NCBI GenBank assembly: GCA_905221605.1
Contig: CAJNDS010002114.1
Span: forward strand, 441,632-505,631
Reading direction: 5' to 3'
Length of the DNA: 64,000 nucleotides
From: Symbiodinium natans
Lineage: Eukaryota; Sar; Dinophyceae; Suessiales; Symbiodiniaceae
The translations under genes and the position numbers were made by a program. The notes under the pieces are model-generated. The model saw only the letters and a program-made list of their open reading frames with translations, did no database searches and had not been told where the DNA came from. Below, piece by piece: positions 10,516-19,757 of this stretch (position 1 is the first letter of the stretch; every line of letters starts with the position of its first letter).

Positions 10516-10885
10516 GTCCAGAACTCGGCGTATGTTGAATCAGATCACAAGTCTGAATCATCTGCCATGAGCTGGCAGGCCAGCAGTCTGCTGCTTTTCA
10601 ATGCGCTAAAGCCCACTGCATTTCAGCAAGCAACAAGAGACAGAGGAGCGCCCCTGCCAGTGAGTCATGTCTGTTCTCGTTGGAGCAATGAGCTCCGCAA
10701 ACATTGTTTTTGTGTGTGTGTGTGTGTCGCATTGATGCGTCCCATTCACAGCAACCTTCAGTAAGAGGCGAAAGATTGGTGTGTTCTGAAGTGAACGCTG
10801 TGATGGCCAGCTTTGAAAGCATCCGATGCAGGCGAAGACAGTCACAATGACATGTGTGCATGAAGTTTTTCTTCCAGAGCAGCAA
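10516..10885. mobile_element. Dispersed repeat, copy 1
   Basis: About 370 bp that align, by eye at roughly 70-80 percent, with 55752-56095 in the same orientation. Shared blocks include AATCAGATCACAAGTCTGAA, GGCCAGCAGTCTGCTGCTT, CAGTGAGTCATG, GATGCGTCCCATTCACA and CATCCGATGCAG. This copy carries a TG microsatellite at about 10709-10728 that copy 2 lacks. Homology starts abruptly at GTCCAGAACT and fades near 10885. I see no ORF shared by the copies, so it is probably a non-autonomous element (SINE- or MITE-like). No clear terminal repeats or target duplication were found. Confidence 0.8.
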
Positions 10886-11784
10886 TATTCAGCAATGGAG
10901 TTTTTCGTGTGCTCAGTTCATCCCGGGACACCAGTCGCTTGATGGTTTCGAGCTTGTGTTGTGGGACATCGTGTTCATGAAAAGCCCATTGGAGTCTAAT
11001 GCCGCGTGTGGCCTATGTGTTCAGCAGGCAGAGTTTCACACACTGCACAAACATGAAGCCGAACCTCAAGCCCTGCCATGCTGAAATCCTGGACCCGCAA
11101 GCGTCTGAGCCTCAAGGCCCCAAAATGATCAAAATGCCCCAAAGCCAACATCCGAAACTCCGAAGCTGCAAAGCCCGGGGCCTGCTCCCAGGCCACGCTC
11201 GGCCGTCTCGATGCCCTGGACTGTGGCGGGGCCACAAAGATCCCACCTTGCACTCCCATTGCAATCCCTTGCACTGAAATAGGCCTTTCCTGAGAACCTT
11301 TACCCGATTCGCCTCCCGAGCCCAGGTTCCCCTTGCGAGCTCCAGGCCCTGGACCGCTTTGCGGCGCAGGTGCACGCGGAGTTCCTGGCTGCGCCTTCGC
11401 CGCAATGGGTTCTTGAGGCTCCGGATGGTGGGGGCAAAACAATGGTTACTACAATGTGACACTTGAAGTATTTTGTCTGCACATATTTGGCTGCCTTTTG
11501 CATTGAACCTGAGTCAGCACCGCTAAAGCTTTGAGTCATCGGTTTGCGGTGTGTCGGTGATTTTCCCGACACCCACACCTGCGGCTGGGTTTGCCCTCGC
11601 CTCTGCCACAATGGCTCGGCTTCCAGTCTTTTGATTCGGTTTCCGAGTCCGCCCTTTTGTTTCGGATTTTGTTCCCGCTTGAGCGACTTCGCGGTTGCCG
11701 GATCTGCCTTGTTCCCAGTTCCCGAATCACCGAGCTCAGTTGCGGTGTCTGGTTTTGCGAAAACGTGTTTGCCATTTCTCGTAG
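10886..11784. other. No gene recognised
   Basis: Short frames on both strands. TTTCCGAGTC/CCGAATC words related to the array at 6478-6850 occur at about 11635-11730. Confidence 0.4.
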
Positions 11785-11795
11785 CCATGTTTTAG
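11785..11795 (+). repeat. Target-site duplication, left copy
   Basis: The 11-mer CCATGTTTTAG is repeated exactly at 12699-12709, flanking the inverted-terminal element between them. Confidence 0.75.
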
Positions 11796-11849
11796 GAGAC
11801 GGCGCCTCTAAGAGGCCGTGCGAGTAACCACAATTTCTGGGGCTCGGGG

Positions 11850-11875
11850 TGGGGTTGGGGGGGGGGGGTGGGGGT

Positions 11876-11916
<41 letters not shown>

Positions 11917-11940
11917 GGGGGGGGGGGGGTGGGGGGGGGT
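11850..11940 (+). repeat. Poly-G tract
   Basis: About 90 bp of almost pure G broken by single T residues, inside the 903-bp element. The glycine- and proline-rich frames over it are artefacts. Confidence 0.95.
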
Positions 11941-12030
11941 AATCACGTGACTTGGGACTTCACACCTGCAACTCCAAAGCCTGAACCCCTAATCCCCACA
12001 GGCCCAAACCCTTGCTGTTTAATTCGGGGT

Positions 12031-12140
12031 TTATAAGCAAAACGCGCCCGCGCCTCGGCGAGAGCGCAATTTCAAGCGAAAAATGTGTCCGAAACTTCAA
12101 ACCGACACCCCCTAGAAAAAAACACAACAAACAAACGATC
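12031..12140 (+). repeat. Internal repeat of the 903-bp element, copy 1
   Basis: The block starts GCAAAACGCGCCCGCGCCTC, runs through GGCGAGAGCGCAA and ends near CCCCCTAGAAAAAAACACAA. It matches 12412-12520 with small changes, an offset of about 381 bp. Confidence 0.8.
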
Positions 12141-12411
12141 CTTAAACCCAAAAGAACAGTCCAAGCAGTGCAAACCCAAATCCTGAAACCTGAACCCTAA
12201 ACTTTGAACCTTGAACCCTGAAGAAGAATCAACTTGAGGCCACTATCAGGATCCAGTGCACAAGTCTGTTGGGTTACAACCAAAGCACAATTCCAGAAAG
12301 TCATGCCTGCGCTGTGGCGAGAGCACTATTTCGAACCTGAACTGCCGGAGCCATAACGCAGAAAAAACTTCCCGAACCGAAAATCGCCATTTGAAAGTTC
12401 AACATGGGGAA

Positions 12412-12520
12412 TGAGCAAAACGTGCCCGCGCCTAGGCGAGAGCGCAAATTCGAGCAAAAAACGCCTCCAAAACTTCAAAAAAAAAGGACCCCCTGGAAAA
12501 AAACAACAAAAAAAAACGAT
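12412..12520 (+). repeat. Internal repeat of the 903-bp element, copy 2
   Basis: The second copy of the block at 12031-12140, with the same GAGCGCAA core, C-rich middle and A-rich end. A fragmentary third relative (GGCGAGAGCACTATTTCGAA) lies near 12315. Confidence 0.8.
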
Positions 12521-12698
12521 CAGGCTTCGAGCGAAAATGCATTTTCCGAAAAAATGACCTAACCCTTCAGTGTTTCCGAGCCCTGCAAATGCTGCGGTGA
12601 TCACGAAAATGTGTGTTTTACTTGGGTTTTCAGCCCTCGACGCGAAAAATGTAAACACTGAATGTGTTCAGTCACACGGCCTCTTACAGGCGCCGTCA

Positions 12699-12709
12699 CC
12701 ATGTTTTAG
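12699..12709 (+). repeat. Target-site duplication, right copy
   Basis: Exact copy of the CCATGTTTTAG at 11785-11795, directly after the right inverted terminus. Confidence 0.75.
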
Positions 12710-14147
12710 TTTCCCTTCCAGGTTTTCGAATCGCCCTTTTCCGCTTTTCGAATCTGTGACGTTTCTGTTTCCGAATTCGTGTCTGACGGGGCAAGCAGAA
12801 GCAAGGTACAGCGAACCCTGACACTCTGATGATCCCTTTTGAGACTTCTGAGCCCCTCTGAGTGCCTCAAATCCCACCACCAGGCCTTGGCAGCGCTGCG
12901 CTGCGCCGACGCGTCTGGCGAGGCGCAAGTGGGCTCTCCAGGTACATCTCGGATCGCTGTTCAGAAAACCTCAGCTATTGGGGCCCGGCATCTTTCAGAG
13001 ACGTAACGTGGTTCCGTCACGCTCGTCCGAAATTCGTTCTTAGCCATTAGGCGGCGCCCGACAAAGCAAGTTCATACTGCGTGCTCTTGAGCCACCTTGG
13101 CATTTGTAGGTCGTTCGGGTTAACGATTGGGGTGCACGTGTAAGTTGTGGGGTGTTGTTTCGGTTCAAAGCTACAGGTGCAAGGGTGTACAGTGGAGCGC
13201 AGGCGTGCCAAAAAACCTTGGCTGCGGACGTAGACCTTCCAGGCCCCAAGAACAGTGAGACCATCGGCTTGTTTTGAGTTTGCACCCAGGGCTTCTAAAA
13301 CTTTCCGCCAGACCACACATGCCCAGAACTGGGCAAGCGAACCTTGCTGTTTCCTGCAGGCCCCGTCCGCACTTGAGCCAAAGTTGCTCAAGGCCGTTAC
13401 TCGCATGTTCTTCAGGACACTGTGTTTTGGGGTATCGGTTTGCAAGAATATTCTGGAAACCATTGAGCGCTGCTCGTGGGCCCAGGGGCTTGAACCCAAG
13501 TGGCACGCAGCAAAGGTATTTTCACACGGCTTGAGTCCTGTTCCACTGCTTTGGTAGCCCTGAGCAAGCAAAGCCAGAAGCCTTTGTTCTCAACCCAGGT
13601 TGATGTCTTGGAGGAGGCGCTTTGGAAAGGCCTGCGGCTCAGAAGCCGGACATCATCTCGGGCCCAGGGTTCACACATGAATGTGGGGGTTGGTGTATGC
13701 TGTCTAATGTGTCTGATGTGGCTCCATTCCAAAGGGACGCTGAGATCCCAAACCTTGGAAGCTTCATCCCAAACGCTGATTGTCACCGATCCTGAAATCG
13801 CCCCATGCTGAGGCCTCGGCTTTCCGAGTCTCCACGAGGCTGCGGCAACCGCGGTTTTCGCGCTGCGCCGGGGCCGCTCTGCGGGCCTGGCCAGGCCCGT
13901 TCCAGGGTTTAGGGGATGGGGGCAGTTTTGGGGCCTTCAGCGTTTTGGGCCTCGAGGCTTTTCCAGGGGTTTCAAGGAAGGCTGAGGGGTTCAGGCTTAA
14001 ATCGGGTTTCTTGGGCCACATGGCATGAGCAGGAGCAGTCGTAAAGACGCTTCCTTCGTTGCAGTACTGTTCGTACATCTTCTGTGACCTGATCTGACCA
14101 AGCCAGGCCTGACTATGATAGTGATGCAGGAGAGCATCCTCTTTTAC
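12710..14147. other. No gene recognised
   Basis: Unique sequence between two mobile elements. The minus frame at 13047-13571 (174 residues) and overlapping plus frames have no recognisable domain. The end at 14147 is the inferred insertion point of the retroelement. Confidence 0.4.
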
Positions 14148-14190
14148 TGTCTTTAGCATGCTCTGATGGGCGGACTCCAGAAATTTGGCT
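14148..14190 (+). repeat. Split direct repeat A1 (left end)
   Basis: 43 bp from TGTCTTTAGCATGC to AAATTTGGCT, identical to 21317-21359. It contains the palindrome AGCATGCT. Sequence similarity stops at both borders. Confidence 0.9.
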
Positions 14191-14202
14191 TAGGGCCCGT
14201 AG

Positions 14203-14778
14203 ATGGCCAGGCAGCTTCAAGTGTCCTTGCTAGGAGGGTCACTGGCCTCGGTGGCTTGGCACTTGTTGGGTGAGATCGCTGGCACTTACCAGCCTCAGTT
14301 TCCTTTTGACCCTTGCCCCACCTGTCCTTTGATCAAAGAGGGTTGGACTCCGGATCCGGAAAGTGTCTTGCTGGGGGTAGGGCTGGGGTTGCTTCTGGGG
14401 CCTCTGGTAGATTTGGTGTATTTGGTTCGGCTCTGGTGGGTGGCTCTCGTTCGCGAGCACGTGCGTGCCCTTCAGGCAGCCGCTGCATCGCGTTTTGTGA
14501 GTCGTCCGTGCATGGACGACACTGCTAGCCTGCTCCGCCAGTTTGGTTTGAGCTTGCAGGCCTTGTCCCTGGAGGTGCACAGGCAAGGTCAGGACCTGAG
14601 GCGCGTGCTGCGGCTGCTTGAGGAGCAGCAAGGTGGGTTCGAGGTGGTTTCGGGTGTAGATTCTGGGGTGGTCCCTCCAAGCATCCCTTCACTCCCTGCT
14701 CGGTCTACTCAGCCGGCCCAATCTTCCGTTGAGCATTGTCATCTCGAGGCCTCGCCTGCCTGGTTCAGACTGTGGTGA
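14203..14778 (+). CDS. Retroelement ORF1: small membrane protein
   Basis: A 191-residue frame starting at an ATG 12 bp after repeat A1. Residues about 1-30 are moderately hydrophobic. Residues about 55-82 form a strong membrane-spanning candidate (LLGVGLGLLLGPLVDLVYLV followed by RLWW). Residues about 105-145 are a leucine/glutamine/arginine heptad-like stretch (SLQALSLEVHRQGQDLRRVL) that could be a coiled coil, and the C-terminus is Ser/Pro-rich. First ORFs of this shape, short with one membrane segment, are common in dinoflagellate elements of this kind in my memory, but their function is unknown. This is the only ORF of the element that appears intact. Confidence 0.7.
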   Translation: MARQLQVSLLGGSLASVAWHLLGEIAGTYQPQFPFDPCPTCPLIKEGWTPDPESVLLGVGLGLLLGPLVDLVYLVRLWWVALVREHVRALQAAAASRFVSRPCMDDTASLLRQFGLSLQALSLEVHRQGQDLRRVLRLLEEQQGGFEVVSGVDSGVVPPSIPSLPARSTQPAQSSVEHCHLEASPAWFRLW

Positions 14779-14864
14779 CTCCATCTACTGTGGCTTTCCT
14801 GCGGCTTGGGAAGCGAAGCTAGCGTGTGAGGCGGCAGGCCTGCCATTGCCAGTCCGCCGCCGAA

Positions 14865-16364
14865 ATGTCAGCCAGTGAGTCGGAGGCCTCTCAGGAGGCC
14901 CAACGTCCTCAAGGCCTGTCTTTTGTCACTGCAGGCCGGAGGACCCAGTTTGACTATGAGGTCGGAGTTTTGGATGTGGGGGATGGACCGACGCGTCGGA
15001 GCCTCCAGATCATTCTGATCACCGAGTTCGAAGACCGTGTTGTGGTTGCTGGGACAAGAAGGCCGCAAAGCGCTTGGTTCCGGCTGGCCCTTTCACGAAG
15101 GCTTTGCAAGTTGAGGTGACAGCAGCCGCTTCGCTTGAGGCCAGAGATCAGGCAGGAGCTCACTCCCTGAAAGTCTGGGTGGGGCTCCTGGCAAAAGCGA
15201 TCGCTGACACTGTGGCATTCGACCGGGAGACTGACCCGGACGTCTTTTTCATGACCCCGCGAGGGGAGACTGCTTTGCCCTACGCCGAAGCTTTGGTGCG
15301 TGTGGCCAATGAGCATTTTGCTTTCTGGAGCCCTGCTTCTGAAGCTGGGGAGGAGAGGCTGAGAAAACTCGAGCAGAGCGTGCAAGACCTCTCTTCAACC
15401 ATCCAGCGCTTGATGGAGCGGCCCGCCTTGTTGCCAGCTCAAGCAAAGAGAGCCTCAAAAGCCAAGGCGGCCCGAAAGCCCGAGCATGCCGAGAAGCCCG
15501 AAGGCTCAGTGCCCGGCACGCCTAAGCCTCGTGGGAGTGCCGCCGGTCTGTCAGGATTGGACCCTTCGGTTGTGCGTGCAGCTGTCGCTGCGGGCATCGA
15601 TGCGAATGAGCTCGCTGAGGTGCAGGGGCTTTTGGGAGCAGGTCTTTCAGACTTCCCGCCGGGCGGAGTTGGCGACCTTGAGGGCCCAGCTAGCCTAGGA
15701 GCGGAAGCCGGTGACGAGGAGCTTGATGGGGGCCCCGAACTCACTGATCCCCACCATTCCGCAGTCGACACAGCAGTTTTGACCCTGACCGCCATCGTCA
15801 AGGAGCTGGCCGTGCAGCGCAAGAAGCCTGAGAAGACTTGGGAAGCTGTGCTCGATGGGGCTGACAGTTCGCATCTCGGAGACGGCTTCTCGAGCTCGGG
15901 CACCTCTGGAAGCCGCTCGAAGGCGGCGGCTTTCCGAGTCCTAAGCGCGTGCAGCGCAAGCAGTCACTGCCATCGATCAACAGGCCTTAGATCAAGGGTC
16001 CTGGCTCATAGCCCAGGAGGCCTTGCTCGAGCCCCCGCCTCCGCTGGGAGAGCTTCCGCTCCAAGCTTCTGGACTGGACCTTCGAGTCGCCGACCTTTTG
16101 CTGTACCGAGTGAGAGAGCTTGAGGGCTACTACGAGGCAAAGAAAAGCTTGGCGAGGGACGCGCCAGCGATGCTCCGGCTCTCCCTGTAGGCGACCCTGA
16201 AGCCCCAAAAGGCGGGAGGCGCAGCAACAAAGACAGCAAAGGTTCCGAGGAAAGAGCTGGGAAAGGCGGAAAGGCAGGCTCCTCCGGGGGTCAAGGACAG
16301 TGAGGCTTCCGTTCTGTTAGGCCGGGAGGGGGAACCCTTCTCCTCTTGGCTGTGTGGGCTTTGA
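14865..16364 (+). pseudogene. Retroelement Gag-like ORF (frameshifted)
   Basis: The frame starts at ATG 14865 (MSASESEASQEAQRPQG) and reads to about 15055, where it must shift to continue as KKAAKRLVPAGPFTKALQVEV. The second frame runs to about 15905 and includes a coiled-coil-like segment (LRKLEQSVQDLSSTIQRL, about 15361-15415), an Ala/Lys/Pro-rich basic linker (KRASKAKAARKPEH) and LDPSVVRAAVAAGIDANEL. A second shift near 15910-15950 is needed to reach a third frame (ALDQGSWLIAQEALLEP, then RVRELEGYYEAKKSLARD), which has a TAG at 16188 and finally ends at 16364. The order of basic linker, DPSVV..A and a helical tail fits the nucleocapsid-like ORF of dinoflagellate DIRS elements. No zinc knuckle is visible. 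Confidence 0.7.
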
Positions 16365-16415
16365 CGGCCCTCTGCTTGTCCTCGTTTTCTTCCAGGTGCC
16401 TCCGGGCCGCTGTGC

Positions 16416-17843
16416 GTGGCGCGCCTGGTCCAAGCGCAGCCCTCGCCCCTCTTCTCCAGGTGCCTGCAGGCCTCTGTGCACGGCCATCCGCCATCGGTGG
16501 TCTGGTCTTCGCCCCTCTTTTTGGCCTTGCTTCTTCTTCGCATGTTGGCAAAGGTTAGTCTTTTGCTACTGCTCTTCGCTGCGTTCGGAGGCCGACCTCC
16601 GTCCTGTCTCTTCTCCTTCTCTGCTTTCAGAGGCCGTCCTCTGTCGTGCCCTAATCTCCTCTCGGCGCTCAGAGACCGCTCTCTGTTCTGCCCTAATCCG
16701 TGTGTTTCCCTGCTGACAGCTGCCGGGTCTGGGTCCCCTAGGTCTAGTGGTTACGCAGGAGTTTTTCAAGTTTCTAGCGCCAATAGTTTAGAGGCTGCTT
16801 CTGCCGAGGGCCCCGCCTGTGGATTGGGTCTTGAGATAAGTCGACCGTTCAGCTTTCTCCGAGGCCAGTCCTGCAGCCCGGTTCCGCCCGAGGTAGGTTC
16901 GCTCCCCGCGGACCTTGTGCATAAACATCACGAGCGAGTTCCTGGCGAGCTTTGCTTCTTTTGCAGGCCTTCGGGCCCCATGTCCAGGCCTTCAGTCCCG
17001 ATGGCATTTTCTCCTTTCTCAGCCCTGCCCGGTGCAGGCGCCAGCACAGTGCGGGCCTCGCAGATCTGGAGTCTTTTGAAGGACTTGACCGAGGCGGACC
17101 GCCATCTTTTGCATAGCTGTTCGCGTGCATTCTTTTCTTCCCAAGTCCATCGAGACTTTGGCTTCTCCTTTGCACAGAGTTGGGAGGAGTTTTGTGCAGA
17201 AGTGCCCGGCTCGCAGCCGGAGGATTGTGAAGGTATGGAGTGGGTCGCATGGGCCTTCGATGTGCTCGCTGCGAAACCTATGCGCCGCCTTGCAAAAGGG
17301 CCCTTAGCATCTCCGTTCTCCGCAACGGGCAGAGGCAGGTCTGGGGAAGCGATCGCGCGGGGCTGGACCAGGCTGGCTCGCTGGATGCAAGCTTGGAACA
17401 GGAGCTCCCAAGTTGATGCGGAGCCAATGGGCCGATCAGCCGGCAAGGTCGAAAAGGTCGAAGAGCAGATGAGGACTTTGGAGTGCCAGTTTGCGCGCAA
17501 CCTTGAAGCTGGGGCTCAGGGGGCTCGAGCTCCGAACATGGCTCTGGCAAAGGATGTCGAGGTTCAGCGCTTAGGGTTCCCGCCTCCTCCTGCCTTCGAC
17601 CCTAGCCCTTTTCTAGATGACGAGCTCCGAGAGTTATACCAGCGCCCTTCAGGCTTTCTGATCCCAGACGAAGACTTGCTCGAACCCCCGCCCAAGGTAA
17701 AAGTCCGGACGAGAGACAAGCGGGCTCGCCTTGACCTTCTGGCGGCCCTTGATCGCCAAGGTGTGCTACTGCTCGTCCCTGCTGGCGACCGAGGAGCAAT
17801 TTGCAGCCGGCCTGTTCGCCATCCCCAAAAGTCTCGAGCGTGA
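16416..17843 (+). pseudogene. N-terminal region of the pol ORF
   Basis: An open frame of 475 codons without a clear ATG start, lying upstream of and overlapping the RT. The first 100 codons cover a three-unit 42-bp repeat (16586-16711) that forms hairpins. The rest is protein-like: SLLKDLTEADRHLLHSCSRA, WEEFCAEVPGSQPEDCEG, EKVEEQMRTLECQFARNLE (a likely short coiled coil) and FDPSPFLDDELRELYQRPSG. The end runs into LDLLAALDRQGVLLLVPAGD, where the reading frame changes to the one carrying FAIPKSLERDRLILDARPGN. The acidic, helical pre-RT region is normal for this element family. I assign no separate enzymatic role. Confidence 0.6.
16586..16711 (+). repeat. Three 42-bp units, each with a covarying hairpin
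   Basis: Units begin at 16586, 16628 and 16670, exactly 42 bp apart. Each starts with a 6-bp stem and a CCGN loop: CGGAGG-CCGA-CCTCCG, CAGAGG-CCGT-CCTCTG and CAGAGA-CCGC-TCTCTG. Where a stem base differs between units, its partner differs to match. The period is a multiple of three and the frame stays open. Confidence 0.85.
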
Positions 17844-18628
17844 CCGGCTTATCCTTGATGCCCGGCCGGGCAACAGCCGAATGCCGCTCCATGCTGATTG
17901 GTTAGCCACGTTAGCTTCTCACACTTGTTTGGTTGACATTGTTCTGGAGCCTGAAGAAGAACTTTTAGCTTCAGGGGAAGATATTAAATGAGTACTACTA
18001 TAATTTTAGAATCAGTGAGGAGAGGGCGAAACAATACGTGCTCGTCGGGACTTACACTCCGCAGGAGCTATCGCATTTCGCGTCTTTCAAGCCGGAGCTG
18101 CTGGGGAGAGGCAAGATTGCAGCTTGCCTCTACACATTAGCTATGGGGGACTTGAATGCTGTCAGCTTCGGGCAAGCAGCTCACGTCGGCCTCGTTTTAT
18201 CCACTGGGCAGATCGAGATCAGCAGCTTCCTGACTCATCGTGGGCGTCCTCCTCGGGACCGCCTGTCACTCGGAATTGTGATCGACGATCTCCTCGTCCT
18301 TGAAAAGAGTCTTCGTTCGGTCGGGCAAAGGGAAAGGGGAGCAGGCAGCAAACGGCTTGTTTCGAGCATCCAAGAGAGCTACGCAGCAGCACACCTGCCG
18401 AGGCATCCAGCAAAAGGTTTTCTTTTAGAATCGCAGGCCGAGGTCTGGGGGGCGCAGATCGATGGACACTGGATGGGTGCGGCCAAACTGGAACAGACTT
18501 GTGCCTCTGGTCCATCTCACTTTGTCTGCATTGCGTCTTCCTGTTCTGAGCGTGTCTCTTTTGGAGACGCTCGCTGGTTCTTGGGTCGCAGCCCTTTCTT
18601 TCCGCCGGCGCCTGCTCTGCTTGCTTAG
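17740..18628 (+). pseudogene. Retroelement reverse transcriptase (broken)
   Basis: DIRS-type reverse transcriptase. Fingers: FAIPKSLERDRLILDARPGN from about 17815. Motif A spans a frame break: GEDIK is followed by a TGA at 17989-17991, and removing the extra T near 17989 restores D-I-K-E-Y-Y-Y-N-F, whose Asp is the first catalytic residue. Motif B-like LAMGDLNAVSFGQAAHVGL lies around 18140-18195. Motif C is GIVIDDLLVLE, with the two catalytic Asp codons at 18284-18289. The thumb begins near VWGAQIDGHW (18446-18475), where a second shift passes the reading to the RNase H frame. All catalytic aspartates are present, so the loss of function is due to the frame breaks. Confidence 0.88.
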
Positions 18629-19757
18629 TGAAGTCTATGTGGCGCAGCGGGGAAGACATCGAACCGAAGTCCTGCGACCTTCCCCTGCGCTCCGTCAAGA
18701 GCTCTTGCTGCTTGTGGTCTTGGCTCCCCTGTTGCATAGTGACCTGCGAGCCCGGCCCGCAAACTTGCTGGTTGCGACCGATGCCTCAGACGACCTCGGC
18801 GCTGGGGTATCCTGCAAGGTCGCGCCCCCTTTTGCAAAGGAATTGCTGAGGCACACATAGACAAAGGGTTTGTGGAACCGCCTGCTCCGGCCTTCCGAGG
18901 CTCTTCTTTATGCAAAGGGTTTCCTCTCTGCAGAGCGCAGTCTTCCGGGAGAACACTACAAGACTAATGCTCTGTGGACCGAAGTGAATCGAAAGCTTCA
19001 ATTCAAACTTTTGGAAGTGTTCGGCAGGAATGTCCGGGACCACATAAACATAAAAGAGCTCGAAAGCTATCTGCTGGTTGAGGAGAATCTCGGCGCCGCT
19101 GATTGGGAGCACACGCGGCCCATCGGGCTGCCTGACTCTCAGGTTTGCTTGGGTTGCTTGATAAAGGGTAGGTCTGGTTCTAAGCAGCTAAACGAGAGGC
19201 TCCAGAGCTCCGTGCCTACACTGCTTCTCTTCGGCCTCCAGCCTTACTACGCCTAGGTTGCCAGCGGTGACAATGCCGCAGACGACCCGACACGGAGGAC
19301 CGAGGTTCGCAAAGCTCAAGGTCCGGCCCCTGAGTGGTTGAGGGAAGCAGAGGCAGGAAGCTTCGAAGGGCTGGATGCTTTCTTGCAGGAGCAGGGGCTG
19401 TGTCCTTTGCAGCTCCAAGGTCTTGATAAGCTCGAGGCGAGTTTCCGAGGCCGGGACATCTCCTGTGAGGGAGTTCCCGCTCCTGGATCAACAACCAAGA
19501 GCAGCCGAACTTCACCAGCGCCGCTTGAGGAGCGTGCAGAGCATTCTTCTTCTGAGGGCGCGGATTTCCTTCCGAGACCAGCTTGTATCGACCGGCTCTT
19601 CGAAAGGTGTGCTGAATGGCCGGCGCCGAAAGAAAGGAGAGAGGCCGAAGAGTCGAGGCTACTTGTGCTTGTATGCTGGGCACAGGGGGGTCGCCAAGGC
19701 CTATGCAAAGCGCACGTCGGGCTGGGCCCTCACTTTCGACTGGTTGCACGGTCCTGA
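18462..19757 (+). pseudogene. Retroelement RNase H and linker (two stops)
   Basis: One frame carries the connection and RNase H domain. It includes RRRLLCLLSEVYVAQRGR and then VATDASDD, with the first acidic residue at the Asp codon 18780-18782. It continues through INIKELESYL (second acidic residue, Glu), GLPDSQVCLGCLIKGRSGS (Asp) and DNAADDPTRRTEVR (final Asp). In-frame TAG stops at 18858-18860 and 19254-19256 interrupt an otherwise continuous family-like reading, so they are probably simple point mutations. The residues after 19310 are a variable linker leading to the methyltransferase-like domain in another frame. Confidence 0.85.

Larger units (their letters stand above)
11796..12698. 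mobile_element. 903-bp inverted-terminal element (MULE-like?)
   Basis: The ends are inverted repeats of about 30 bp. The left reads GACGGCGCCTCTAAGAGGCC, then GTGCGAGTAAC. The reverse complement of the right end reads GACGGCGCCTGTAAGAGGCC, then GTGTGACTGAAC. Exact 11-bp direct repeats flank it. A target duplication of this length with terminal repeats is typical of Mutator-like elements, but no transposase is present, so the family is inference. The interior holds a long G tract and a duplicated block of about 110 bp. It is probably non-autonomous. Confidence 0.75.

Noticed and set aside
14148-14190. Ordinary long terminal repeats for the retroelement
   Set aside because: The repeat is only 43 bp, its partner lies internally at 21317, and a different 20-bp repeat ends the element. 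This fits split direct repeats, not LTRs.
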